DNA of 64,000 bases from JADKCZ01 sp963786945 (GCA_963786945.1 CAWBAO010000001.1:640664-704663); one strand, 5' to 3'. Positions 25,981 to 36,290 are shown, counted from the first letter of the stretch. Notes: a model not told the origin generated them from the sequence alone. Translations and numbers: made by a program.

Positions 25981-28900
25981 GTGATCGGTGCGTCGAAGCT
26001 CGACTCGGTGTTCTTCGGCTCGGCCCGAGCCCGGCGAGCCACTCCGAGCCCTCCGTTCCGGGACGAGCTGCTCAGCGTCGAGCGGCTCGACGAGCGGGCC
26101 CGCTCGCTGGCGGCGCGCTTCACCGTGGACCCGTCGGGGCGGGCGGCGCGGAGCGTCTTCCCCCGGTTCGACGACAACGTCCGGACCCTGCGCGACGCCT
26201 ACCGCACCCTCGCCGACGACGTGCACCGCGGCGAGTTCGTGACCGCCGCGGCCGAGTGGATCCTCGACAACTACCACCTGGTGGCCACGGAGATCCGCGA
26301 CGTCCGCCAGAACCTGCCGCGCGGCTACTACCGGGAGCTGCCCAAGCTGGCGGGGCGGGACCAGGCGGGGACCGCCCGGGTCTACGCGCTGGCGGTGGAG
26401 CTGATCCGCTACAGCGACAGCCGCCTCGACCGCGCCCGGCTGGTTCGCTGGCTCGACGCCTTCCAGGCCGTCGCCCCGCTCACCATCGGCGAGCTCTGGG
26501 CCTGGCCGAGCATGCTGAAGCTGGCGCTGGTCGAGAACCTGCGCCGCCTCGCCGACGAGACCCTGGCCGCCCACGCCGCCCGGCGCGCCGCCGACGCCTA
26601 CGTGGCGCGGATCGACGCCGCCGGGAAGGGGCTGCCCCCGCCGCTGCCAGGCCAGCTGCACCCGGCGCTGGTGGTGCAGCTCCTCCAGCGCGTGCGCGAG
26701 TACGGGCCTCGCCTGGCGACGGTCCGGAGCAGCCTCGATGCGCACCTGGCGGAGCGCCAGGCCACCGCCGACGAGACCATCCGGGCCGAGCACCAGCGCG
26801 AGGCGGCCGCCCAGGTCTCGGTCGCCAACGTCGTCACCAGCCTCCGGCTCTGCTCGGCGCTCGACTGGACCCAGTACGTGGAGTCGGTGAGCCTGGTCGA
26901 GCGGGTGCTGCAGCGAGACCCGGCGGGCGTGCACGGGCGCATGGAGTTCCTCACGCGCGATCGCTACCGGCAGGCGGTCGAGGAGCTGGCCGATCGGACC
27001 GGGGAGGCCCAGGTGCGCGTCGCCCTGCGGGCGGTGGAGAGCGCCCGGGCGGCCGCGGAGGCCGAGGGCACGGCCGTGCGCGCCGCGCACGTCGGACACC
27101 ACCTCATCGGCAAGGGGCGCCGGGAGCTCGAGGCCGACGTGGCCTGGCGTCCCCGGCCCGGGCAGCGCCTGCGCCGGTTCGCCTTCGCGCATGCCACGGC
27201 GGCGTACCTCGGGTCGATCGCGCTGGCGACCGCGGCCCTGGCCGGGGTCGGGGCCGCCTACGCCCGCCACGCCGGCGCCACCACCTGGATGCTGGTGGGC
27301 GTGACGCTCCTCCTCGTCCTGCCCGCCAGCGAGGTGGCCATCGCCATGGTGCAGCGGCTGGCGGCGCGCTTCGTGCCGCCCCGGCGCCTGCCGCGCCTGG
27401 ACCTCTCGGCCGGGATCCCCGAGGAGTCGCGGACCCTGGTGGTGGTCCCCACCCTGCTCACCAGCGTCGAGGGCGTCGAGGCCCAGCTCGAGCACCTCGA
27501 GGTCCTGGCGTTCGGCAACGTCGACCCCCACGTCCACTTCGCCATCCTCGGCGACTTCACCGACGCCACGGCCCGCGACATGCCCGGCGACGCCGCCATC
27601 CTGGCCGCGGCGAGGGGCGGGATCGAGGCGCTCAACGCCCGCCTCGGCGACGGCCGGGGCGACCGGTTCTTCCTGCTCCACCGCGCGCGGCAGTGGAACC
27701 AGGGGGAACGCGCCTGGATGGGGTGGGAGCGGAAGCGCGGCAAGCTGGAGGAGCTGAACCGGCTGCTGCGCGGCGCCACCGACACCAGCTACGACGTCCA
27801 GGTCGGCGAGCTGGGCGTCCTCCCGCGGGTGCGCTACTGCATCACCCTCGACGCCGACACCCGCCTGCCTCGCGACGGCGCCAGGAAGCTGGTCGGCGTC
27901 GCCTCCCACCCGCTCAACCGCCCCGTCTTCGACGCGCGCTCCGGCCGGGTCACCGAGGGCTACGGCATCCTGCAGCCACGCGTCAGCGTCACCACCGCCA
28001 GCGCCGCCGGGTCGCGCTTCGCCCGGATCTTCGCCGGGGACACCGGCGTGGACCCCTACACCACCGCGGTCTCGGACACCTACCAGGACCTCTTCGGCGA
28101 GGGGAGCTTCACCGGCAAGGGGCTCTACGACGTCGACGCCTTCACCTCGGCGCTGGAGGGGCGGGTCCCCGACAACATGCTCCTCTCGCACGACCTCTTC
28201 GAGGGGCTCCACGCCCGCACCGGCCTGGTGACGGACGTCGAGGTCGTCGACGACTACCCGTCGAGCGTGCTGGCCCACTCGCGCCGCCAGCACCGCTGGA
28301 CGCGCGGCGACTGGCAGATCCTCGGCTGGCTCCTCCCCTTCGTGGCCACCCGCGCCGGCCTGGCGCGCAACCGCCTCCCCCTCATCGCCCGCTGGAAGAT
28401 CCTCGACAACCTGCGGCGGGCCCTGGTGGCGCCGGTCACGGTGGCGCTGCTCCTCCTCGGCTGGACCGTGCTCCCGGGCCGCCCGGCCGTCTGGACCGCC
28501 CTCGCCCTCTCCGCCCTCGCCTTCCCGCTCCTCATGCTCGGGCTCCAGGCCCTGGCCGGCCCGAGGCCGCGCCAGCCGCTGCGAGCCTTCCTGCGGGGGC
28601 TGGTGGAGGACGGCACGGGCGCCGCCACCCGCGTCCTGCTGCAGCTCGCCTTCCTCGCCAACCAGGCCTGGGCCATGGCCCACGCCATCGCCATCACCAT
28701 GGTCCGGCTCTCCATCACCCGCCGCCGCCTGCTCGAGTGGGAGACCGCCGCGGCCAGCGCCGCGCGCGGCGTCGGCCTGAAGCGGGGGGCGGGCGCCCGG
28801 TCCTTCCTGCTGGAGATGGCGGCCAGCCCCGCCATCGCGCTGGCCGGCCTGATGCTGGTCGCGACGGCTCGCCCGGACGCCCTCGTCGTGGCGGCCCCCA

Positions 28901-31900
28901 TCCTGGCGCTCTGGGCGCTCGCCCCGCTCATCGCCCATCGCCTCTCCCAGCCCATGGCGGAGCGCAACCTCGAGCTGGGCGCGGAGGATCGGGAGTTCCT
29001 CCTCGGCGTGGCCCGGGCGACCTGGACCTGGTTCGAGGCCTTCATGGGGCCGGAGGACCACTTCCTGCCCGCCGACAACGTGCAGGACGCGCCCGCCAGG
29101 ATCGCGCACCGGACCTCGCCCACCAACATCGGCATGGGGCTCCTCTCCACCCTGGCCGCCCACGACCTCGGCCTCATCCAGGCCGGCGAGCTCGTCGAGC
29201 GGGTCGACGCCACCCTGACCACGATGGAGGGGCTGGAGCGGCTGGAGGGGCACCTGTTCAACTGGTACGACACGGTGAGCCTCGCGCCGCTCCCGCCGCG
29301 GTACGTCTCGACCGTCGACAGCGGCAACCTGGCCGGCGCGCTCATCGCCGTCTCCGAGGGGCTGCGCCAGCTGGGGCGGGAGCGGCCGGCGGGAGCGGCG
29401 GGATCCGCCGGGCTGGGCGAGCGGCTGGAGGGGCTGGCGCGGCGCGCGGCGGCCTTCGCCGACGCCATGAGCTTCCGCTTCCTCTACGACCCGCAGCGAA
29501 ACCTGCTCGCCATCGGGTACCGGGCCGCGGACGCGGAGGGGCCGGGCGGGCTGGATCCGTCGCACTACGACCTGCTCGCCTCCGAGGCGCGCCTGGCCAG
29601 CTTCATCGCCATCGCCAGGGGCGAGCTGCCCGAGAAGCACTGGTTCCACCTGGGCCGGGCCGTCACCAGCGTGCACGGGAACCCCGCGCTGCTCTCGTGG
29701 AGCGCCACCCTCTTCGAGTACCTCATGCCGTTGCTGCTCATGCGCAGCTACCCGGACACGCTGCTCGACGAGAGCTGCCGGATGGCGGTGCGCCGCCAGC
29801 GCGACTACGCCGGGGAGCGCGGCGTGCCGTGGGGCATCTCGGAGTCCGCCTACGACCTCGTCGATCACCTCGGCAACTACCAGTACAAGGCGTTCGGCGT
29901 CCCGGGCCTGGGGATGAAGCGGGGGCTGGCCGACGAGCTGGTGGTGGCGCCGTACGCGACCGCGCTCGCCGCGCTGGTCCACCCGACCGGGGCGGCGGCC
30001 AACCTGCGCCGGCTCGCCCGGGACGGCCTCCTCGGCGCCCACGGCTTCTACGAGGCCATCGACTACACGCCACGGCGGCCGGAGGAGGCCGGGGCGGACG
30101 CCCCGGCTCCCGGCCGCACCTCGGGCACGGTGGTGCGCAGCTGGTTCGCCCACCACCAGGGGATGACGCTCACGGCCCTGGCCGGCGCCCTCACCGGGCA
30201 GCGGATGGTGGAGCGCTTCCACTCCGATCCGCGCGTCCAGGCGACGGAGCTGCTCCTCCAGGAGCGGGTGCCGCGCCACGCCGCCATCATCCGGCCCCGG
30301 CCCGACGAGGACCTGCGGGTCGCCACCCCCGTCCCCCCGGCGGCGGTCCGCCGCTTCCGGTCGCCCCACACCGCGTTCCCCCACGCGCAGTTCCTGTCGA
30401 ACGGCCACTACACGGCGGTGGTCACCAACGCCGGCGGCGGCACCAGCTTCTGCCGAGGGCGGGCCGTCACCCGGTGGCGCCAGGACCCGACCCGCGATCC
30501 CGGCGGCCAGTACCTCTACCTGCGCGACGTCCGGAGCGGCCGGGTCTGGTCGCCGACCCACCACCCCACCGGGCGTGACGCCAGCGACGACCTGGTGGTG
30601 TTCACCATGGAGAAGGCCAGCTTCCAGCGCCGGGACGACGAGATCGGGACGCGGCTCGACATCGCCGTCTCCCCCGAGGACGACGTCGAGGTGCGCCGGC
30701 TCGAGGTGACCAACCACGGCGATCGGGTTCGCGAGCTGGAGATCACCAGCTACGCCGAGATCGTCCTGGCCTCCAGCGCCGACGACCTCGCCCACCCGGC
30801 CTTCGGCAAGCTCTTCCTGGAGTCGGAGTACCTGGCCGAGAGCAACGCCCTGCTCTGCCGGCGGCGGCCGCGGGCCCCGGACGACGCCGAGCTCTTCGCC
30901 GTGCACGTCATCGGCCAGGAGGGCCGGACCCAGGGGCCGGTGGAGTGGGAGTGCGATCGCGGCCGCTTCCTGGGCCGGGGTCGCGGCCCCGGGGATCCGC
31001 AGGCGCTCGACGGGCGCACGCTCACCGGCACCACCGGCGTCCTGCTCGATCCCATCGTGAGCCTGCGACAGCGCGTTCGCCTCGCGCCGGGCGGCGTGGT
31101 GCGCCTCTCCTTCACCACCGGGATGGCCTCGAGCCGGGAGACGGCCCTCGCCCTGGCGCAGCGCTACCACGACCCGGCCGCCACGGCCCGGACCTTCGCG
31201 CTGGCCTTCGCCCACGCCAGGAGCCGGCTGCATCACCTCGGCATCTCCGGCGAGGAAGCGCTGCTGTTCGAGCGGCTCGCGTCCCGCGTGCTCTACGCCG
31301 ACGCCTCGCTGCGCGCCGGGCCCGAGCTGCTGGCGAGGAGCACCCTCGGGCAGGAGGGGCTCTGGGGGCACGGCGTCTCCGGCGACCTCCCGGTCCTGCT
31401 GGTGCGCGTCGACGCCGAGGCCGACCAGGCGCTGGTCAGGCAGGTCCTCACGGCGCAGGAGTACTGGCGGCTGAAGGGGCTGGCCGCCGACGTGGTGGTC
31501 TTGAACGAGCAGCCGGCCGGCTACCTCGACGAGGTGCACGCCCAGCTGGCGGCCCTCCTCGACGACGGGCCCTGGCGGGCCTGGAAGCACCGGCCTGGCG
31601 GCGCCTACCTGCTGCGCGGGGACCGGATGGGCGAGGCCGAGCGGGTCCTCCTCTGCGGCGTGGCGCGCGCGGTGCTGAGCGGCAGCGGGGGCACCCTGGC
31701 CCAGCAGCTCGACCGGCCCGAGCCGGTGGCGCCCGACCCGGTCCCGCTGGTGCTGGCGCTCCCCTCCGGTCCCGGCCCGGCGCCGGCCCCCGCGGCCCCG
31801 CCCGAGGTGCCGGCGCTGGCGCTCGCCAACCGGCTCGGCGGCTTCGCCGACGGTGGGCGCGAGTACGTCATCGTCCTCGAGGGAGACCAGGAGACGCCCC

Positions 31901-34230
31901 TGCCCTGGGCCAACGTCATCGCCAGCCCGGCCTTCGGGACGGTGGTCACGGCCTCGGGGGCCTCCTTCACCTGGTCCGGGAACAGCCGCGAGAACCGGCT
32001 CACGCCCTTCGCCAACGACCCGGTCGCCGACCCGACCTCCGAGGCCATCCTGGTCCGCGACGACGCCAGCGGCGAGGCCTGGTCGCCCACCCCGGGGCCG
32101 CTGGCGCGGGACCAGGGGAGCGGCCGGTTCGTGATCCGCCACGGGGCCGGGGTGACCGGCTACGCGCGGGCGGTGAACGGCATCCGCAGCGCCCTCGACG
32201 TCTTCGTGGACGCCGTGGACCCGGTGAAGTTCTCGCTGCTGACCCTGACCAACGAGGGCCCCCGGCCCCGGCGCCTCTCCGTCTTCGGCTACGCCGAGTG
32301 GGTGCTGGGACCGCCGCAGGCCGGGCAGGAGCAGCACGTCGTGACGGAGCGCGACCCGGCCACCGGCGCCGTCCTCGCCACCAACGCCTGGAACCACGAG
32401 TTCGCGGGGCGGGTGGCCTTCGCCCACGCCGGGGAGGGCCTCCGCTCGTCCACCGGCGACCGCACCTCCTTCCTGGGCCGCAACGGCTCGCTGGCCCGGC
32501 CGGCGGCGCTCGGGCACGACGCGCTCTCCGGCCGCTTCGGCGCCGGGCTCGATCCCTGCGCGGCGCTCCAGGTCGGCGTGCTGCTCGAGCCGGGCCAGAC
32601 CCGGCGCGTGGCCTTCCTGCTCGGCGAGGGGCGCGACCTGGCGCAGGTCCGCGCCCTCATCGCGCGGCACGGCGGGCCCGAGGCGGCGGCCGCCGCGCTC
32701 GAGACGGTCAGGCGCGGCTGGGAGGAGACGCTCGGCGCGGTGCAGGTGCGGACGCCGGACGACTCCTTCGACGTCCTCATGAACCGCTGGCTCCTCTACC
32801 AGGACCTCGGCTGCCGGATGTGGGCGCGCACCGGCTATCACCAGCCGGGCGGGGCCTTCGGGTTCCGCGACCAGCTCCAGGACGCCATGGCGCTGGCCCT
32901 GGCGCGGCCGGCCCTGCTGCGCGAGCACCTCCTGCTGGCCGCCTCGCGGCAGTTCCGCGAGGGGGACGTCCAGCACTGGTGGCACCCGCCCAGCGGCCGG
33001 GGAACGCGGACCCGCTGCTCGGACGACCTGCTCTGGCTGCCCTACGCGGTGGCGCACTACGTGCGGAGCACGGGTGATCGCGCCGTGCTCGACGAGCCCG
33101 TCCCCTTCCTCGAGGCGGAGGCGCTCGCCCCCGAGGTGCAGGACAGCTACTCGCAGCCCCGCGCCTCGGGCGAGGTGGCCTCGCTGTTCGAGCACGCCGT
33201 GCGCGCCCTCGACCGGGGGATCACCTCCGGCGCCCACGGCCTGCCGCTGATGGGGAGCGGGGACTGGAACGACGGGATGAACCGGGTCGGGCGGGAGGGG
33301 CGCGGCGAGAGCAGCTGGCTGGGCTTCTTCCTCCACGCCGTCCTCTCCGACTTCGCCCCGCTCTGCGCGGCGCGGGGCGAGGCCCAGCGGGCCGGTCGCT
33401 ACCAGGCCGAGGCGCTCCGGCTGGAGGCCGCCCTGGAGCGGACCTGGGACGGCGAGTGGTACCAGCGGGGCTACTACGACGACGGCTCGCCGCTCGGCTC
33501 GGCGCAGGACGACGAGTGCCGCATCGACTCGATCGCCCAGTCCTGGGCGGTGCTCTCGGGCGTGGCCCCGCCGCGGCTGGCGGAGCGGGCCATGGACTCG
33601 GTCCGGACGCACCTGGTCCGCCGCGGGGCACAGGTGGTCCTGCTGCTCACGCCGCCCTTCGACCGCTCGGCCCAGGACCCGGGCTACATCAAGGGCTATC
33701 CGCCGGGGGTGCGCGAGAACGGCGGGCAGTACACGCACGCCGCCGCCTGGATCGTCATGGCGCTGGCCCGGCTGGGGAGCGGCGACGAGGCGGCCGAGCT
33801 GTTCCACATGTTGAACCCGGTGAACCACACGCGGACCGGCCCGGACCTGGCGCGCTACCAGGGCGAGCCGTACGTCGTCGCCGGTGACGTCAGCGCCCAT
33901 CCCGGGCACGTCGGGCGCGCCGGGTGGACCTGGTACACCGGCTCGGCCGGCTGGCTCTACCGCGCCGGCCTGGAGAGCATGCTCGGGCTCCGGCGCCACG
34001 GCGACACCTTCGAGCTGGATCCGTGCATCCCCGCCTCATGGCCCGAGTACTCGCTGAGCTGGCGCGCCGGCCGGACCCGGTACGAGATCCACGTCGCCAA
34101 CCCCGAGCGCCGGTGCCGGGGCGTCGCCACGGCCCACCTGGACGGCGTCGAGGTGGATCCCTCCTCCATCCCGATCGTCGACGACGGCCGGGCCCATGCG
34201 CTTCGGGCCGTGCTGGGCCAGCCTCGCTAG
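25981..34230 (+). CDS. ndvB: Cyclic beta-1,2-glucan synthase (GT84 plus GH94 type)
   Basis: This 2,749-residue protein has the NdvB/Cgs architecture. An N-terminal cytoplasmic domain is followed by membrane spans (about 408-455) and a GT84 glycosyltransferase (VVVPTLLTSVEGVEAQLEHLE, TLDADTRLP near 622, HRWTRGDW near 770). More spans follow (about 815-1000), then a glycoamylase-like region (DSGNLAG, SWFAHHQGMT near 1390). Two GH94-like beta-sandwich/catalytic parts end in GSGDWNDGMNRVG near 2425. Such enzymes polymerise UDP-glucose, cyclise the chain and trim it by phosphorolysis, giving osmoregulatory periplasmic glucans. GTG 25981 follows GGGAGG. The frame is intact over 8.25 kb, unlike several neighbours. 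Confidence 0.9.
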   Translation: MIGASKLDSVFFGSARARRATPSPPFRDELLSVERLDERARSLAARFTVDPSGRAARSVFPRFDDNVRTLRDAYRTLADDVHRGEFVTAAAEWILDNYHLVATEIRDVRQNLPRGYYRELPKLAGRDQAGTARVYALAVELIRYSDSRLDRARLVRWLDAFQAVAPLTIGELWAWPSMLKLALVENLRRLADETLAAHAARRAADAYVARIDAAGKGLPPPLPGQLHPALVVQLLQRVREYGPRLATVRSSLDAHLAERQATADETIRAEHQREAAAQVSVANVVTSLRLCSALDWTQYVESVSLVERVLQRDPAGVHGRMEFLTRDRYRQAVEELADRTGEAQVRVALRAVESARAAAEAEGTAVRAAHVGHHLIGKGRRELEADVAWRPRPGQRLRRFAFAHATAAYLGSIALATAALAGVGAAYARHAGATTWMLVGVTLLLVLPASEVAIAMVQRLAARFVPPRRLPRLDLSAGIPEESRTLVVVPTLLTSVEGVEAQLEHLEVLAFGNVDPHVHFAILGDFTDATARDMPGDAAILAAARGGIEALNARLGDGRGDRFFLLHRARQWNQGERAWMGWERKRGKLEELNRLLRGATDTSYDVQVGELGVLPRVRYCITLDADTRLPRDGARKLVGVASHPLNRPVFDARSGRVTEGYGILQPRVSVTTASAAGSRFARIFAGDTGVDPYTTAVSDTYQDLFGEGSFTGKGLYDVDAFTSALEGRVPDNMLLSHDLFEGLHARTGLVTDVEVVDDYPSSVLAHSRRQHRWTRGDWQILGWLLPFVATRAGLARNRLPLIARWKILDNLRRALVAPVTVALLLLGWTVLPGRPAVWTALALSALAFPLLMLGLQALAGPRPRQPLRAFLRGLVEDGTGAATRVLLQLAFLANQAWAMAHAIAITMVRLSITRRRLLEWETAAASAARGVGLKRGAGARSFLLEMAASPAIALAGLMLVATARPDALVVAAPILALWALAPLIAHRLSQPMAERNLELGAEDREFLLGVARATWTWFEAFMGPEDHFLPADNVQDAPARIAHRTSPTNIGMGLLSTLAAHDLGLIQAGELVERVDATLTTMEGLERLEGHLFNWYDTVSLAPLPPRYVSTVDSGNLAGALIAVSEGLRQLGRERPAGAAGSAGLGERLEGLARRAAAFADAMSFRFLYDPQRNLLAIGYRAADAEGPGGLDPSHYDLLASEARLASFIAIARGELPEKHWFHLGRAVTSVHGNPALLSWSATLFEYLMPLLLMRSYPDTLLDESCRMAVRRQRDYAGERGVPWGISESAYDLVDHLGNYQYKAFGVPGLGMKRGLADELVVAPYATALAALVHPTGAAANLRRLARDGLLGAHGFYEAIDYTPRRPEEAGADAPAPGRTSGTVVRSWFAHHQGMTLTALAGALTGQRMVERFHSDPRVQATELLLQERVPRHAAIIRPRPDEDLRVATPVPPAAVRRFRSPHTAFPHAQFLSNGHYTAVVTNAGGGTSFCRGRAVTRWRQDPTRDPGGQYLYLRDVRSGRVWSPTHHPTGRDASDDLVVFTMEKASFQRRDDEIGTRLDIAVSPEDDVEVRRLEVTNHGDRVRELEITSYAEIVLASSADDLAHPAFGKLFLESEYLAESNALLCRRRPRAPDDAELFAVHVIGQEGRTQGPVEWECDRGRFLGRGRGPGDPQALDGRTLTGTTGVLLDPIVSLRQRVRLAPGGVVRLSFTTGMASSRETALALAQRYHDPAATARTFALAFAHARSRLHHLGISGEEALLFERLASRVLYADASLRAGPELLARSTLGQEGLWGHGVSGDLPVLLVRVDAEADQALVRQVLTAQEYWRLKGLAADVVVLNEQPAGYLDEVHAQLAALLDDGPWRAWKHRPGGAYLLRGDRMGEAERVLLCGVARAVLSGSGGTLAQQLDRPEPVAPDPVPLVLALPSGPGPAPAPAAPPEVPALALANRLGGFADGGREYVIVLEGDQETPLPWANVIASPAFGTVVTASGASFTWSGNSRENRLTPFANDPVADPTSEAILVRDDASGEAWSPTPGPLARDQGSGRFVIRHGAGVTGYARAVNGIRSALDVFVDAVDPVKFSLLTLTNEGPRPRRLSVFGYAEWVLGPPQAGQEQHVVTERDPATGAVLATNAWNHEFAGRVAFAHAGEGLRSSTGDRTSFLGRNGSLARPAALGHDALSGRFGAGLDPCAALQVGVLLEPGQTRRVAFLLGEGRDLAQVRALIARHGGPEAAAAALETVRRGWEETLGAVQVRTPDDSFDVLMNRWLLYQDLGCRMWARTGYHQPGGAFGFRDQLQDAMALALARPALLREHLLLAASRQFREGDVQHWWHPPSGRGTRTRCSDDLLWLPYAVAHYVRSTGDRAVLDEPVPFLEAEALAPEVQDSYSQPRASGEVASLFEHAVRALDRGITSGAHGLPLMGSGDWNDGMNRVGREGRGESSWLGFFLHAVLSDFAPLCAARGEAQRAGRYQAEALRLEAALERTWDGEWYQRGYYDDGSPLGSAQDDECRIDSIAQSWAVLSGVAPPRLAERAMDSVRTHLVRRGAQVVLLLTPPFDRSAQDPGYIKGYPPGVRENGGQYTHAAAWIVMALARLGSGDEAAELFHMLNPVNHTRTGPDLARYQGEPYVVAGDVSAHPGHVGRAGWTWYTGSAGWLYRAGLESMLGLRRHGDTFELDPCIPASWPEYSLSWRAGRTRYEIHVANPERRCRGVATAHLDGVEVDPSSIPIVDDGRAHALRAVLGQPR

Positions 34231-35372
34231 CGTCCCAGGGTCCGGCCGACCCGGAGCAGCCGGCAGGCCCGCGCCGTGGCCGCCTCGATGAGCGCCTCGC
34301 CGGAGCGCATCGCCTCCTCCAGCGTCATGGGGCGCGGGACCACGGCCGCCAGGGCGTCGATGCCGTGGGCCAGCACCTCGTCGGCCCCCTCGCCGAGGCC
34401 GCCGGAGAGGCAGACCACCGGAACGCCGTGGCGAGCCGCCGCCGCCGCCACGCCCATCGGCGCCTTTCCCATGGCGGTCTGCGCGTCGGTGCGCCCCTCG
34501 CCGGTGATGACCAGCGCCGCGCCGGCCACCCGCCGGTCGAAGCCGGTGGCCTCCAGCACCACCTCGACGCCGGGGCGCAGCCGGGCCGGCGTGAAGAAGA
34601 GCAGCCCCGCCCCCAGCCCGCCCGCCGCCCCCGCCCCGGGCCGGTCGGCGACGTCCCGCCCGGTGGCGGCCCGGGCCACCCCGGCGAAGGTGACGAGCGC
34701 GGCGTCGAGCTGCGCCACCACCTCGGGCGTCGCCCCCTTCTGCGGGCCGTAGACCGCCGAGGCCCCGCGCGGCCCGGTGAGCGGGTTGTCGACGTCGCAG
34801 GCCACCAGCAGGTCGGCCTCGGCGAGGCGTGGGTCGAGTCCCGTGAGGTCGATGCGGGAGAGCCGGGCCAGCGCCGCCCCGCCCTCGGGAAGCTCCCGGC
34901 CGGCGGCGTCCAGGAAGCGGGCCCCCAGCGCCCGGGCCAGCCCGGCGCCGCCGTCGTTGGTGGCGCTGCCGCCGATCCCAATCACCAGCCGGCGCAGCCC
35001 CTCGTCGAGCGCCGCCCTCACCAGCTGCCCGGTGCCGAAGCTGCTGGCCCGGCCCGGGTCGCGCCGATCCGCGGGGACGAGCGGCAGGCCCGAGGCGGCG
35101 GCCATCTCGATGACCGCGGTCCGCCCGTCGCCGAGGAGGCCCCACCCGGCCTCGACCGGCTCCCCCAGCGGGCCGCGCACCACGGCCCGGCGGGCCTGGC
35201 CGCCGGTGGCGTCGAGCAGCGCCGCCACCGTCCCCTCGCCCCCGTCGGCGATGGGGATCTTCACCACCTCGGCGTCGGGGAAGACCGCCAGCACGCCGCG
35301 CGCCATGGCCTGCGCCACCTGCAGCGCCGAGGCGCTGCCCTTGAACGAGTCGGGCGCGACGACGATGCGCAT
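34227..35372 (-). CDS. glxK: Glycerate 2-kinase (GlxK/GarK family)
   Basis: This 381-residue enzyme phosphorylates glycerate, feeding it to glycolysis. The family N-terminus MRIVVAPDSFKGSASALQVAQAM is present, with IPIADGGEGTV, GIGGSATNDGGAG (nucleotide/substrate loop), ACDVDNPLTGPRGASAVYGPQKGA and TGEGRTDAQTAMGKAPMGVA. The length is normal for the family and the reading frame is intact. It ends 4 bases inside the end of the convergent glucan synthase gene, so the two share overlapping 3' ends, which leaves no room for a terminator between them. Confidence 0.93.
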   Translation of the reverse strand: MRIVVAPDSFKGSASALQVAQAMARGVLAVFPDAEVVKIPIADGGEGTVAALLDATGGQARRAVVRGPLGEPVEAGWGLLGDGRTAVIEMAAASGLPLVPADRRDPGRASSFGTGQLVRAALDEGLRRLVIGIGGSATNDGGAGLARALGARFLDAAGRELPEGGAALARLSRIDLTGLDPRLAEADLLVACDVDNPLTGPRGASAVYGPQKGATPEVVAQLDAALVTFAGVARAATGRDVADRPGAGAAGGLGAGLLFFTPARLRPGVEVVLEATGFDRRVAGAALVITGEGRTDAQTAMGKAPMGVAAAAARHGVPVVCLSGGLGEGADEVLAHGIDALAAVVPRPMTLEEAMRSGEALIEAATARACRLLRVGRTLGR

Positions 35373-35520
35373 GTTCCCCCCCGCCGGTGGAGCCGCAGCC
35401 TACCCCAGCGCCACCGCGCGCCTCACCAGCCGGTCGAGCCGCCGCTGCGGCCCGGGCCCGGGCTCGGCCCACCCCGGGGAAGGGGGCCTCCGTGACGATC
35501 TTGGGGCCCCCGCTCGACTT

Positions 35521-35563
35521 CCTGACGGGGATCGACTACACCCACACGTCCCTCCCCGTCAGG
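35521..35563 (+). promoter_or_regulatory. Inverted repeat in the cold-shock gene leader
   Basis: CCTGACGGGG (35521-35530) and CCCCGTCAGG (35554-35563) are perfect 10-base inverted arms 23 bases apart, 64 bases before the cold-shock ATG. Cold-shock mRNAs often have structured leaders that act in translation control, so this hairpin may be one. It could instead end transcription from upstream. Confidence 0.45.
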
Positions 35564-35626
35564 GAGGCATGCAGTCCCGCCTGGCACACAGCCAGGCGTA
35601 CACAGACAGAAAAGAGCAATACAGCA

Positions 35627-35833
35627 ATGGCTACCGGTACCGTGAAGTGGTTCAACGACGCGAAGGGCTTTGGTTTCATCACGCAGGACAGCGGTGGCGA
35701 GGACGTCTTCTGCCACCACACGGCCATCCAGGCCGACGGGTTCCGCTCGCTGGCCGAGGGCCAGAAGGTGGAGTTCGACGTGACCAAGGGCCCGAAGGGC
35801 CTGCAGGCGGCGAACGTCCGCCCGGTCGCGTAG
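35627..35833 (+). CDS. cspA: Cold-shock protein (CspA family)
   Basis: This 68-residue single cold-shock domain has RNP1 as KGFGFIT and RNP2 as VFCHHTAI, in which Cys-His-His replaces the common VHFS. The start MATGTVKWFNDAKGFGF is canonical. Family members bind single-stranded nucleic acid and melt mRNA structure in the cytoplasm. It is monocistronic, with a long leader (no gene from 35373 to 35626) that holds an inverted repeat, and a strong terminator after the stop. Both suggest independent, possibly temperature-dependent, control. Confidence 0.95.
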   Translation: MATGTVKWFNDAKGFGFITQDSGGEDVFCHHTAIQADGFRSLAEGQKVEFDVTKGPKGLQAANVRPVA

Positions 35834-35864
35834 TCGCGTCCGTCGCGAATCCTTCGCGGCATTG

Positions 35865-35894
35865 AAGGCCCGGCCCCCCAGGGGGTCGGGCTTT
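35865..35894 (+). terminator. Intrinsic terminator after the cold-shock gene
   Basis: AAGGCCCGGCCCCC and GGGGGTCGGGCTTT form a 14-base stem (two G-U pairs) with the loop CA, ending in TTTCTC. It lies 31 bases past the stop and also faces the convergent tatA gene, so it may work both ways. Confidence 0.8.
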
Positions 35895-35916
35895 CTCATG
35901 TCTGGAGGCCGCGCCC

Positions 35917-36102
35917 TCAGGCCTTCGGATCGATCCTGGACGGCACCGGGGCCGCCGGCTCGTCGTCGCCGGCCATCCCCTTCTTGAAGCCGCGGATGGC
36001 CTGGCCCAGCCCGGCGCCCAGCTCCGGCAGCTTCCTGGTCCCGAACAGCAGCACGACGACGAAACCGATGACCAGCAACTCCGGCATTCGCAGACCCAGC
36101 AT
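35917..36102 (-). CDS. tatA: TatA/TatE-family twin-arginine translocase subunit
   Basis: This 61-residue protein has the TatA pattern: a short N-terminus, one membrane helix (MPELLVIGFVVVLLF), the hinge FGTRKLPELGAGLGQAIRGFKKGM forming the amphipathic helix, and a charged tail. TatA oligomers form the passage for folded proteins with twin-arginine signals across the inner membrane. ATG 36102 follows AGGAG by about 7 bases. No tatB or tatC is adjacent, so this is a separate copy whose partners must lie elsewhere. The F-G-x-x-K-L-P-E-L motif makes TatA/E more likely than TatB. Confidence 0.9.
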   Translation of the reverse strand: MLGLRMPELLVIGFVVVLLFGTRKLPELGAGLGQAIRGFKKGMAGDDEPAAPVPSRIDPKA

Positions 36103-36290
36103 CTGAGGCTCCTGGCTCGGCCGCCCGGGGGCGGCACCCGGTTCCCATAACGGCCCGGAGCGCTCCGCGCTTCCCCGGCCAAAGCCGCGGCCACCGCCAC
36201 GGGGGGCCCGGAATCCTCCCGGCCGGCCGGCGGCTCCCACCCTGCGAGGGACGGGCTACCATGCCGGCCCCACCCTGGAGGAACACCCGC

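Noticed and set aside
25411..33999. An 8.6-kb open frame on the minus strand, antisense to the glucan synthase gene.
   Set aside because: Very long antisense frames arise in high-GC DNA from codon bias. The translation is Arg/Gly/Pro/His-rich with no domain, while the plus strand encodes a complete known enzyme.
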